Shown one piece after another: positions 40,216-48,588 of a DNA stretch of 64,000 bases. A model generated the notes under the pieces. The model was not told the origin of the DNA and ran no database searches. It was given only the letters and a program-made list of their open reading frames with translations. Position numbers and translations under genes: made by a program. Within the stretch, counting starts at the first letter, position 1. Each line of letters opens with the position of its first letter. Location of the stretch: contig NZ_VTTO01000001.1 in assembly GCF_008364825.1 (NCBI RefSeq), forward strand, positions 688,837 to 752,836. Direction: 5' to 3'. The stretch is from Azospirillum sp. B21. Its GTDB lineage: Bacteria > Pseudomonadota > Alphaproteobacteria > Azospirillales > Azospirillaceae.

Positions 40216-42972
40216 ATGGGCGTCGGGCTCGATTGGGGCACGGTCCTGGTCGCGGCGCTGGCCTATCTGTCCGCCTTGTTCGCCATTGCCCATTGGGCCG
40301 ACCGGCGGGCGGCGGCGGGGCGCAGCGTTATCGCCTCGCCCACCATCTTTGCCCTGTCTCTGGCGGTCTATTGCACGACCTGGACCTTCTACGGCTCGGT
40401 CGGGCGGGCGGCGACGCTGGGGATCGGCTTTCTGCCGGTCTATCTCGGCCCCACCCTGCTGATGCTGCTGGCTCCGCTGCTGCTGCGCAAGATCCTGCGC
40501 ATCGCCAAGACGCAGCGCATCACCTCCATCGCCGATTTCCTGTCGCGGCGCTACGGCCACAGCCCCCTGCTGGGCGGACTCGTGGCGCTGACCGCCACCG
40601 TCGGCGTCACCCCCTACATCGCCCTGCAGCTGAAGGCGGTCGCCGTCAGCTTCGACGCGCTGACAGGCGGCGGGCTGGAGACGACCCATGCCCTCTTCCT
40701 CGACCAGGGGTTCCTGATCGCGGCGGTAATGGCGCTGTTCGCCATCGTCTTCGGCGCCCGCCAGATCGACGCGGCGGAGCATCACCCCGGCATGGTCGCG
40801 GCGATCGCGCTGGAGTCGCTGGTGAAGCTGGTCGCCTTCCTGGCCGTGGGGATTTTCGTGGTCTGGGGCCTGCACGGCGGGTTGGACAGCCTGTTCGCCG
40901 CCGCCGCTGCCCGCCCCGACCTCGCCCGGCTGTTCGGCGGCGACATCGCGCTGGAAGGGGCGGCATCCGGGGTCTGGGTCACCACCACCATCCTGTCGGC
41001 GGCGGCGATGCTGTGCCTGCCGCGCCAGTTCCAGGTGATGGTCATCGAATCGGTGGATGAACGCCAGCTGGACCGCGCCGTCTGGCTGTTCCCGCTCTAT
41101 CTTCTGCTGATCAACCTGTTCGTCCTGCCGGTGGCGCTGTCGGGCCTGATGACCTTCGGCGGGCGGGTGGACCCCGACCTGTTCGTGGTCGCCCTGCCCC
41201 TGCATGGCGGGGCGGAGTGGCTGGCCCTCCTGGCCTTCCTCGGCGGATTGTCGGCGGCGGCGGGGATGATCGTGGTGGAGACGGTGGCGCTCTCCACCAT
41301 GCTGTGCAACGACCTCGTGGTGCCGGTGCTGCTGCGCTTCCGGCCGGCAGCGCTGGCGCGCTCGGCCGATCCGGCGCCGCTGCTGCTGATGGTCCGGCGG
41401 GTGGCCATCGTCGCCATCCTGCTGTTCGGCTACGGCTATTACCGGCTGGCGGGATCGGCCTATGCGCTGGTGTCGATCGGGCTGATCTCCTTCGCGGCGG
41501 TGGCGCAGTTCGCCCCGGCCCTGATCGGCGGGCTCTACTGGCGCGGGGCGACCCGGCGCGGCGCCGTCGCCGGGGTGGCGGCCGGCGCGCTGGTCTGGGC
41601 CTACACGCTGCTGCTGCCCAGCTTCGCGCGGTCTGGATGGCTGCCCGCAAGCTTCATCGCCGACGGGCCGTGGAGCATCGCGGCGCTGCGTCCCTATGCG
41701 CTGTTCGGGCTGGAGGGCTGGGACCCGCTGGCCCATGCCCTGTTCTGGAGCGCCCTTGCCAACATCGGCACCTATGTCGGGCTGTCGCTGTTCGACCGGC
41801 CCGACGCGGCGGAGCGCGCACAGGCCGCCGCCTTCGTCGACGTGTTCGAACCGGCTACCACCGCCGTGTCGCAGGCATCCCCGGCGGACTGGCGCAATGC
41901 CGCCAGCGTCGGCGACCTCACCCGCGTGGTCGCCCGCTTCCTCGGACCGCAGCGCGCCGAACAGGCCTTCGCCGGTGCCGACCCGGACGAGGCGGCGGGA
42001 CCGGAGCGGCTGCGGCTGGCCGAACGGCTGCTGGCCGGCGCCATCGGCGGGGCTTCGGCGCGGGTGGCGCTCGCCTCCTCCGTCTCCGCAGGGGCGGTGG
42101 AGGCGGCGGAGCTTCTGCGCATGCTGGACGAGACCAGCGACGTCATCGCCCACAGCCGCCAGCTGGAGCTGAAGACGGCGGAGCTGGAGCGCGCCACCGA
42201 CGCGCTCCGGGCAGCCAACGAAAGGCTGACCGAGCTGGACCGGCTGAAGGACGATTTCCTGTCCACGGTGACGCATGAACTGCGCACGCCACTGACCTCG
42301 ATTCGCGCGCTCAGCGAGATCCTGCACGACGATCCGGAGCTGGAGCCCGAACAGCGGCAGGAATTTCTCGCCGTCGTCATCAAGGAGAGCGAGCGGCTGA
42401 CCCGCCTGATCAACCAGGTGCTCGACATGGCGAAGATCGAGGCCGGCGCGCTCGACTGGCGGATCGAGGCCATCGATCCGGCCCTTCTGCTGACCCAGGC
42501 GGTCGCGGCGACGGAGGCGCTGTTCCTGGAGCGCGGCATCGTCCTTTCGGTGGACATCCCCGGCAATCTGCCGCCGGTGCGCGGAGACGAGGACCGGGTG
42601 ATCCAGGTGGTGGTGAACCTGTTGTCCAACGCAGCGAAATTCACGCCCACCGGCGGCCGGACCCGGCTGGAGGCGAAGCTGGACGGGGACACGCTGCGAA
42701 TCACGGTAATCGACAGCGGCCCCGGCGTAGCGCGGAAGGACCGCAACATCGTGTTCGAGCGTTTCCGGCAGGCCGGCGACACGCTGACGGGCAAGCCGGC
42801 CGGCACCGGCCTGGGACTCGCCATCGCCAAGCGCATCGTCGAGCATCTGGGCGGCCGGATCGGGGTGGAGGACGCCCCCGCCGGGCTGGACGCCGAATCG
42901 GGCAAGGGAGCCGCCTTCTGGTTCACCCTGCCGCTTGCGGAAGCGGAGGCGCCGCAGGGAGCCGCCGGCTGA
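40216..42972 (+). CDS. Sodium:solute symporter fused to histidine kinase
   Basis: A 918-residue protein. The N-terminal 600 residues form a 13-helix SSS transporter (SLAVYCTTWTFYGSVGRAA, RKILRIAKTQRITSIADFLSRRYG, GLYWRGATRRGAVAG). A coiled linker then leads to HisKA with phospho-acceptor His687 (VTHELRTPL) and an HATPase domain (NLLSNAAKFTP, DSGPGV, GTGLGLAIAKRIVEHLGG). CbrA and CrbS, which sense nutrients such as His or acetate, have this design. The probable receiver is encoded at 37416, with the PAS-exonuclease and small membrane protein in between. Confidence 0.92.
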   Translation: MGVGLDWGTVLVAALAYLSALFAIAHWADRRAAAGRSVIASPTIFALSLAVYCTTWTFYGSVGRAATLGIGFLPVYLGPTLLMLLAPLLLRKILRIAKTQRITSIADFLSRRYGHSPLLGGLVALTATVGVTPYIALQLKAVAVSFDALTGGGLETTHALFLDQGFLIAAVMALFAIVFGARQIDAAEHHPGMVAAIALESLVKLVAFLAVGIFVVWGLHGGLDSLFAAAAARPDLARLFGGDIALEGAASGVWVTTTILSAAAMLCLPRQFQVMVIESVDERQLDRAVWLFPLYLLLINLFVLPVALSGLMTFGGRVDPDLFVVALPLHGGAEWLALLAFLGGLSAAAGMIVVETVALSTMLCNDLVVPVLLRFRPAALARSADPAPLLLMVRRVAIVAILLFGYGYYRLAGSAYALVSIGLISFAAVAQFAPALIGGLYWRGATRRGAVAGVAAGALVWAYTLLLPSFARSGWLPASFIADGPWSIAALRPYALFGLEGWDPLAHALFWSALANIGTYVGLSLFDRPDAAERAQAAAFVDVFEPATTAVSQASPADWRNAASVGDLTRVVARFLGPQRAEQAFAGADPDEAAGPERLRLAERLLAGAIGGASARVALASSVSAGAVEAAELLRMLDETSDVIAHSRQLELKTAELERATDALRAANERLTELDRLKDDFLSTVTHELRTPLTSIRALSEILHDDPELEPEQRQEFLAVVIKESERLTRLINQVLDMAKIEAGALDWRIEAIDPALLLTQAVAATEALFLERGIVLSVDIPGNLPPVRGDEDRVIQVVVNLLSNAAKFTPTGGRTRLEAKLDGDTLRITVIDSGPGVARKDRNIVFERFRQAGDTLTGKPAGTGLGLAIAKRIVEHLGGRIGVEDAPAGLDAESGKGAAFWFTLPLAEAEAPQGAAG

Positions 42973-43221
42973 CCGGCAATGTCTCAATCACAACCATCTC
43001 GCCGCATTGCAATCCCGTGTTATCCTGCCCGCCGACCGCGCGTGATAATCGAGTGGGGGATTCCCGTCATGCAGCCTGATCTCGGGTTGCGGCCACAGTG
43101 CCATACAACCGATGGGGCACCGTATGCCACGGTGCTTCCCGTCCTGGCGATCCGCGCTTATGGTGGGGCGCCCGGATCCGGTTGCGGCACGGGTCGGGCG
43201 GGTTGGCGGTAGGAAAGCGGG

Positions 43222-44892
43222 ATGGGAAAGATTCTGGTTGTCGACGACGAGAGGGACGTCGAAACGCTGATCATGCAGCGTTTCCGTCGCGCCGTCCGCG
43301 CCGGTGAACTGGAGTTCCTGTTCGCCCATGACGGGCAGGAGGCGCTGGAAACCCTGCGCGCCCGGCCCGACATCGACATGGTGCTGAGTGACATCAACAT
43401 GCCGGGGATGGACGGGCTGACGCTGCTCGACCATCTGCCGCAGGTGAATGCCGACATCCGCGCGGTGATGGTCTCGGCCTATGGCGACCTCGGCAACGTG
43501 CGGGCGGCGATGAACCGCGGCGCCTTCGACTTCATCATCAAGCCCATCGATTTCAGCGACCTGGAAGCCACCATCCACAAGACGCTGGAGGCCTGCCGCG
43601 CCGTGCGGCGGCTGCGCGACGCGCTGCAGGAGACGCGGACGGCCGAAGCGGCATCGCGCGCCCAGGCCGCCCGCCTGCGCCGGGTGCTGGACGGCAGCCC
43701 CATCGGCGTGTCGATCATCACCGAGACCGGCGAGCTGCTCTACTGCAACCAGCGCTGCACCGACCTGTTCGGCGTGCCGGCGGAGGCGATGCACCAGCGC
43801 TGCTCCCCCACCCTGTTCCGCCATGTGCGGGAAAGGCTGCCCGACCGGGCGACCGGGGCCGTGCCCGCGGCGGACGAAATCCATTACATGCGCGAGGACG
43901 GGCGGACGGTGTGGATGGCGATGTCCGTCGACCGCACCACTTACGAGAGCCAGCCGGTCTTCATCGTCTGGCTCTACGACATCACCGAACGCAAGGTGCA
44001 GGCGGAGGCGCTGCGCAGCGCCAAGGACTCGGCCGAACAGGCGCTGGCCGACCTGGAGCGCATGCAGTCCGACCTGATCCGGGCGGAGAAGATGGCGGTG
44101 ATCGCCCAGCTGATCGCCGCGGTCGCACACGAGATCAACACGCCCGTCGGCATCGCGCTGACCGCCGCAACCCACCTGCAGACGGCGTCGGAAGCGATCA
44201 TCATGACCTTCAAGGGCGGCCAGCTGCGCAAAAGCGACTTCCAGGATTATGTCGGCACCGCCAGCGAGGTCTCCACCCTGCTGGTCGCCAACATCGAACG
44301 CGCCGCCGCCCTGATCCAGAGCCTGAAGCTGGTGACGGAGGGCAAGGCCAGCTCGCCGCGCAGCAGTGTCGGCCTGCGCGACTACCTGTCCGACATCGTG
44401 CTGGCGGTGCAGGTGCAGCCGGCGGCGGCAGGGCACCAGCTGGCTCTGGACTGCCCTGACGGGCTGGCGCTGGACACCTATCCCGGCGCGCTGACCGAGG
44501 TGCTGCTGGCCCTGCTGACCAACGCTTTCGCCCATGCCTTCGAGCAGGTGCCGGCGGTCACCGCCATCGGCGCGGGTGCCGGGGACGGGGCGCAGGAGGA
44601 AGCAGCCGCCGCCCGCCGCCCCGGCGGCAAGGTGACGGTTTCGGTACGGATGCTGGGAGAGGACAGGGTGGAACTGCGCGTGTCCGACAACGGCCGCGGC
44701 ATCCCGGCCGACATCCGACCGCGGCTGTTCCAGCCCTTCACCACCACCCGCCGCGGTGCCGGCAGCATGGGGCTGGGGCTCTACGCCGTGTTCAACCTGG
44801 TCACCGGCAAGCTCGGCGGTGAGATCGACATCGACAGCGAGGTCGGCCGCGGAACCAGCGTCGTCCTGCGGTTACCGCTGGATGCTCCCTAA
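43222..44892 (+). CDS. Soluble receiver-PAS-histidine kinase
   Basis: A 556-residue cytoplasmic kinase with a receiver first (VVDDERDVETL, Asp57 in VLSDINMPG, FDFIIKPIDFSD). It is followed by a coiled region, a PAS domain (about 150-260, VLDGSPIGVSIITETGELLYCN), His303 (AAVAHEINTPV) and an HATPase domain (SDNGRGIPADI, GSMGLGLYAVFNL). Its receiver is clearly a paralogue of the lone receiver at 46682. It starts a three-gene signalling group; no membrane segment or output domain is seen. Confidence 0.92.
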   Translation: MGKILVVDDERDVETLIMQRFRRAVRAGELEFLFAHDGQEALETLRARPDIDMVLSDINMPGMDGLTLLDHLPQVNADIRAVMVSAYGDLGNVRAAMNRGAFDFIIKPIDFSDLEATIHKTLEACRAVRRLRDALQETRTAEAASRAQAARLRRVLDGSPIGVSIITETGELLYCNQRCTDLFGVPAEAMHQRCSPTLFRHVRERLPDRATGAVPAADEIHYMREDGRTVWMAMSVDRTTYESQPVFIVWLYDITERKVQAEALRSAKDSAEQALADLERMQSDLIRAEKMAVIAQLIAAVAHEINTPVGIALTAATHLQTASEAIIMTFKGGQLRKSDFQDYVGTASEVSTLLVANIERAAALIQSLKLVTEGKASSPRSSVGLRDYLSDIVLAVQVQPAAAGHQLALDCPDGLALDTYPGALTEVLLALLTNAFAHAFEQVPAVTAIGAGAGDGAQEEAAAARRPGGKVTVSVRMLGEDRVELRVSDNGRGIPADIRPRLFQPFTTTRRGAGSMGLGLYAVFNLVTGKLGGEIDIDSEVGRGTSVVLRLPLDAP

Positions 44893-44939
44893 TCCTGCCG
44901 CTCTCTGATCCTGCCCGGTAAGCGGCAGAAGCCCTGCGG

Positions 44940-46685
44940 ATGACATCTTCGGGATCCTTGCCCATGCATGACAAGTCCGATCTGCTGCGATCCCTGCCTC
45001 CGCTGTCGTCCTATTCGCCGGAGGAATCGGTGGCGCACTCGCTCGACCGGGCGCGGCTCTACCATGACCAGCTGGTCGCGGCGATGCCGGGCCTGATCGT
45101 CCATCGCGACGGCGTGATCCTCCATTGCAGCGGCACGCTGGCCCGCCTGCTGGGTTACGAATCGGCGGAACAGGTGATGGCCCTGCCCGACATCATGACC
45201 CTGGTCCCGGAAGACGCCCATCTGGCGGAACGCAACGCCTATGCCCGTTGCCTGCAGGGTCCGACCCAGCCGCTGGCCCGCCGCATCAAGCGCCACCGCG
45301 CCGACACCAGCATCCAGTGGTTCGACCAGTTGCTGGAGCCGGTGGACTGGGGCGGTACGCCCGCGGTGATGGAGATGCTGACCCAGATGCGCCCCGAGGC
45401 CGCCAATGCCGAGGTGCCGCATCAGGGACAACTGCTGCAGGCGGCCATCGACGCCATGCCCAACGGCGTGCTGATGCTCGACCGCGACCTGCGGCTGGAA
45501 GGGGCCAACAGCGAGTATTTCCGGCTGTGGGACTATCCCCCCGGCATGTTCCCGCCCGGCACCCCGGTGGCCGAGACGCTCTATTACAATCACCGCCGCG
45601 GCGATTACGGCGACGTCCCCTGCGAGGAGACGGTGGCGGAGCTGTGCACCCGCTTCCTGGTCAAGGGCGTCATCAATTCCGAACGCCAGGTGCCGACGAA
45701 CGGCCGCATCCTGGACATCCGCACCGCCCCACGCGCCGACGGCGGTTACGTCATCACCCAGAACGACATCACCGACCGCAAGCGCATCGAGGACGAGTTG
45801 CGGGAGGCCAAGGAGCGGGCCGAAGCGATCCTGAAGGAGCTGCGCGAGACCCAGCAGCAGCTGATCGTGCAGGAGAAGATGGCATCGCTCGGCCAGCTCA
45901 CCGCGGGCATCGCCCACGAATTGAAGAACCCGCTGAACTTCGTCAACAACTTCGCCGAACTGTCGGGAGAGCTGCTGGACGAGATGCTGGCGCTGCTGGA
46001 ACCGCTGAACGACCATCTGGACGACGCGACCCGCGCCGACGTGGACGATCTGGTCGACAGCCTGCAAAGCAACCTGCGCAAGATCGCCGACCATGGCCGG
46101 CGCGCCGACAACATCGTCAAGAGCATGCTGGCCCATTCGCGCGGCGGCGGCGGCGAATGGCAGACGACCGATCTGAACGCTTTGGTGGAAGAGGCTCTGT
46201 CTCTGTCCTACCACGCCGTGCGCGCCCAGGACCGCAACTTCAACGCTACGCTGGAGCGTCGATTCGCCGCGGATGTGGGTGAGGTGAAGCTGGTACCGCA
46301 GGACATGTCGCGTGTCCTGGTCAATTTGTTCACGAACAGCTTTTACGCCATCCACAAGCGGCAGTTGACCTGCGGCGACATGGATTATGAACCGACGCTG
46401 ACGGTGACAACCGAAACAAGAGGAAGTGAAGTTTCCATAAGAGTTCACGACAATGGCGTCGGCATGCCACCCGCCGTGGTCGACAAGCTATTCACGCCTT
46501 TTTTCACCACGAAGCCGACCGGCGAAGGAACCGGCTTAGGTCTTTCACTCAGCTATGACATCGTGGTACATCAGCACAGGGGCCGTTTCGACGTATCCAG
46601 CATCGAAAACGAGCATGCCGAGTTTACGATCACGCTGCCACGAACCGTGACGGCTATATCGCTAGGGGAGCGCCGAAAGACATGA
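44940..46685 (+). CDS. Soluble PAS-PAS histidine kinase
   Basis: A 581-residue kinase. Two PAS domains lie at about 35-130 (LIVHRDGVILHCSGTLARLLGYES) and 165-285 (AMPNGVLMLDRDLRLEGANSEYF). They are followed by a coiled coil, His326 in AGIAHELKNPLNFVNNF and an HATPase domain (VLVNLFTNSFYAIHK, DNGVGMPPAVVDKLFTPFFTTK). No transmembrane segment is present. The start is ATG 44940 or ATG 44964. The last four bases overlap the receiver gene 46682, so kinase and receiver are made together. Confidence 0.92.
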   Translation: MTSSGSLPMHDKSDLLRSLPPLSSYSPEESVAHSLDRARLYHDQLVAAMPGLIVHRDGVILHCSGTLARLLGYESAEQVMALPDIMTLVPEDAHLAERNAYARCLQGPTQPLARRIKRHRADTSIQWFDQLLEPVDWGGTPAVMEMLTQMRPEAANAEVPHQGQLLQAAIDAMPNGVLMLDRDLRLEGANSEYFRLWDYPPGMFPPGTPVAETLYYNHRRGDYGDVPCEETVAELCTRFLVKGVINSERQVPTNGRILDIRTAPRADGGYVITQNDITDRKRIEDELREAKERAEAILKELRETQQQLIVQEKMASLGQLTAGIAHELKNPLNFVNNFAELSGELLDEMLALLEPLNDHLDDATRADVDDLVDSLQSNLRKIADHGRRADNIVKSMLAHSRGGGGEWQTTDLNALVEEALSLSYHAVRAQDRNFNATLERRFAADVGEVKLVPQDMSRVLVNLFTNSFYAIHKRQLTCGDMDYEPTLTVTTETRGSEVSIRVHDNGVGMPPAVVDKLFTPFFTTKPTGEGTGLGLSLSYDIVVHQHRGRFDVSSIENEHAEFTITLPRTVTAISLGERRKT

Positions 46686-47077
46686 CCCTGGGAATCCTCG
46701 TCGTTGATGACGAACCGGATATCGAGGATCTGTTCCGTCAGCGCTTTCGCGCAGAATTGCGCCGTGGAGAACTGGCCCTTCACTTCGCCTCTTCTGCGGA
46801 GGAGGCACTTGAAAGCTTGAACACCGGCCTGCAACCGGAAGCTGTTCTTGTCCTGAGCGATATCAATATGCCCGGCATGAGCGGTCTCGACTTCCTGCAG
46901 CGTCTCCGTGCGGATGCTCCGCAGGTTCCGGTCATCATGGTCACCGCCTATGGCGACATCGAGAACCGTCGCCGCGCGTTGGACATCGGCGCAACCGAGC
47001 TCGTGACCAAGCCCGTCGATTTCGTCGCGCTGAAGAAGCTGGTCCAGAACGTCATCGTCCAGAAGACGGCGGCCTGA
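46682..47077 (+). CDS. Single-domain response regulator paired with the 44940 kinase
   Basis: A 131-residue receiver: VVDDEPDIEDLFRQRF, Asp60 in VLSDINMPG, Thr in MVTAYGD and Lys in LVTKPVDF. The RxRFRxxLRRGEL and ASSAEEALESL stretches match the receiver of the 43222 kinase, showing a shared origin. It has no output domain. Coupling by a four-base overlap marks the 44940 kinase as its partner. Confidence 0.93.
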   Translation: MTLGILVVDDEPDIEDLFRQRFRAELRRGELALHFASSAEEALESLNTGLQPEAVLVLSDINMPGMSGLDFLQRLRADAPQVPVIMVTAYGDIENRRRALDIGATELVTKPVDFVALKKLVQNVIVQKTAA

Positions 47078-47132
47078 GCACAGGCTTTCGCCTGCCTCGG
47101 GTGGGGAGGGGGCGGATGCCCCCCAGCACCGT

Positions 47133-48290
47133 TCACCCTGCACAAACCGCCGCGATGTCGCTCAACTCCGGCCGTGCGCCCGCCGAACAGGACGGACAGT
47201 CCGGATCGACCGGAACCGCGATCTCGTTGAACTCGCCGCGCAGGCCGTCATAGAGCAGCAGGCGGCCGGCCAACGGTTCGCCGAGACCGAGCAGCAGCTT
47301 GATCGTCTCGGCCGCCATGATGGTGCCAATCACGCCGGGCAGCACGCCCAGCACGCCGGCCTCGGCGCAGGACGGGGCATATTCGGCCGGCGGCGGCTCC
47401 GGGAACAGGCAGCGATAGCAGGGCCGCAGCCCCGGTGCCGCGCCGCCGAACACCGACACCTGCCCCTCGAAGCGGAAGATCGCGCCATAGACGTTCGGCA
47501 CGCCCAGCCGCAGGCAGGCGTCGTTGACCAGATAGCGCGTCGGCAGATTGTCGGACCCGTCGACCACGACATCGTGGCCAGCCAGCAGGTCCAGCACATT
47601 GGCCGCCTCCAGCCTCGTGTCGTGCGACACCACCTCGATGGTCGGGTTGAGGTCGAGCAGGGCGGCCCGGCCGCTTTCCACCTTGCGCTGGCCGAGCCGG
47701 CTTTCGGCATGGAGGATCTGGCGCTGCAGGTTGCTGCGCTCGACCCGGTCGTCGTCGATCAGGGTCAGGCGCCCGACCCCCGCGGCGGCGAGGTAGAGCG
47801 CGATGGGCGAGCCCAGCCCGCCGGCACCGATCAGCGCAACGCGGCTGCGCAGAAGCCTGTGCTGCCCAGCCTCCCCCACCTCCGGCATGGTCAGGTGGCG
47901 GCGGTAGCGCTCGCGCTGGGCGGCGTCGAGCTGCGGCGGCACCTCCACCGGCAGACCCGCGGCCTTCCAGGCGGAGAAGCCACCGGCCACCGACCGCACA
48001 TCCTCATAGCCCAGCCGCAGCAGATCCTCCGCCGCGAACAGCGACCGGGTGCCGCCGGCGCACATCAGCAGGACGGGACGCGCCGGGTCGGGCGCCTTCT
48101 CCTCGATCCGCAGTTCCAAAAAGCCGCGCGGCAGGCGCAGCGCACCGGCGGGGCTGCCGGTCGCCGTCTCCTCGTCCTCGCGGACATCGACCAGCAGCGC
48201 GCCCTTCCGCTGCAGGGCGAGCGCGTCGGCGGCGGTCACTTCCGCGATGCGGGCACGCAGGTCGGCAAGGCGCCGGTCCTTCAAGCTCAT
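47133..48290 (-). CDS. Rhodanese-E1 (ThiF/MoeB-like) fusion of a YcaO/TfuA cluster
   Basis: A 385-residue fusion. Residues 1-125 form a rhodanese domain with catalytic Cys77 in LLMCAGGTRS. From about 130 an E1-like ThiF/MoeB domain follows: GAGGLGSPIALYLAAAG ATP loop, DDDRVERSNLQRQ, the APSCAEAGVLG active-Cys segment, and CxxC pairs CYRC and CPSC for zinc. MoeBR-type fusions activate a C-terminal Gly-Gly carrier by adenylation and turn it into a thiocarboxylate. The carrier is encoded 13 bases upstream in the operon. In a housekeeping role it could serve molybdopterin or thiamine, but gene order ties it to YcaO/TfuA. Confidence 0.9.
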   Translation of the reverse strand: MSLKDRRLADLRARIAEVTAADALALQRKGALLVDVREDEETATGSPAGALRLPRGFLELRIEEKAPDPARPVLLMCAGGTRSLFAAEDLLRLGYEDVRSVAGGFSAWKAAGLPVEVPPQLDAAQRERYRRHLTMPEVGEAGQHRLLRSRVALIGAGGLGSPIALYLAAAGVGRLTLIDDDRVERSNLQRQILHAESRLGQRKVESGRAALLDLNPTIEVVSHDTRLEAANVLDLLAGHDVVVDGSDNLPTRYLVNDACLRLGVPNVYGAIFRFEGQVSVFGGAAPGLRPCYRCLFPEPPPAEYAPSCAEAGVLGVLPGVIGTIMAAETIKLLLGLGEPLAGRLLLYDGLRGEFNEIAVPVDPDCPSCSAGARPELSDIAAVCAG

Positions 48291-48303
48291 GACGAACCGC
48301 TCC

Positions 48304-48588
48304 TCAACCGCCCGCCAGGGCGACCATCAGGGTCAGGGTGGCGCCGGCCGGCAAGGCCGCCTCCAGCCCGCCCAGCCGCCGCACGTCGTCGCGGCCGAGA
48401 TAGACATTCACGAAGCGGCGCAGCTCGCCTTCGGCGGTGAACAGCCGGTCGCGGAAAGCGTCCTGCCCGGCGGTCAGCGCCGCAAGCGCCTCGCGCACCG
48501 TGGCGCCCGGCACAGTCACCTGATCGCGCCCGCCGACGAAGCCGCGCAACGGGGTCGGCACGCGGATGGTCACCTCTGCGGTCGTCAC
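48304..48588 (-). CDS. MoaD/ThiS-family sulfur carrier
   Basis: A 94-residue ubiquitin-like protein ending in Leu-Ala-Gly-Gly (TLTLMVALAGG). The beta-grasp fold is suggested by VTIRVPTPLRGFVGG, GATVREALAAL, RRFVNVYLGRDDVRRLGGL and the closing strand. The exposed C-terminal Gly-Gly is the site of adenylation and sulfuration by the adjacent E1. It overlaps the TfuA gene by four bases. Family members donate sulfur in MPT, thiamine or cysteine synthesis; here the partner genes suggest donation to a peptide-modifying YcaO. Confidence 0.88.
   Translation of the reverse strand: MTTAEVTIRVPTPLRGFVGGRDQVTVPGATVREALAALTAGQDAFRDRLFTAEGELRRFVNVYLGRDDVRRLGGLEAALPAGATLTLMVALAGG

Noticed and set aside
42979..43212. 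77-residue plus-strand open frame before the 43222 kinase
   Set aside because: No coding-like composition or family pattern; it lies in a 249-base intergenic region.
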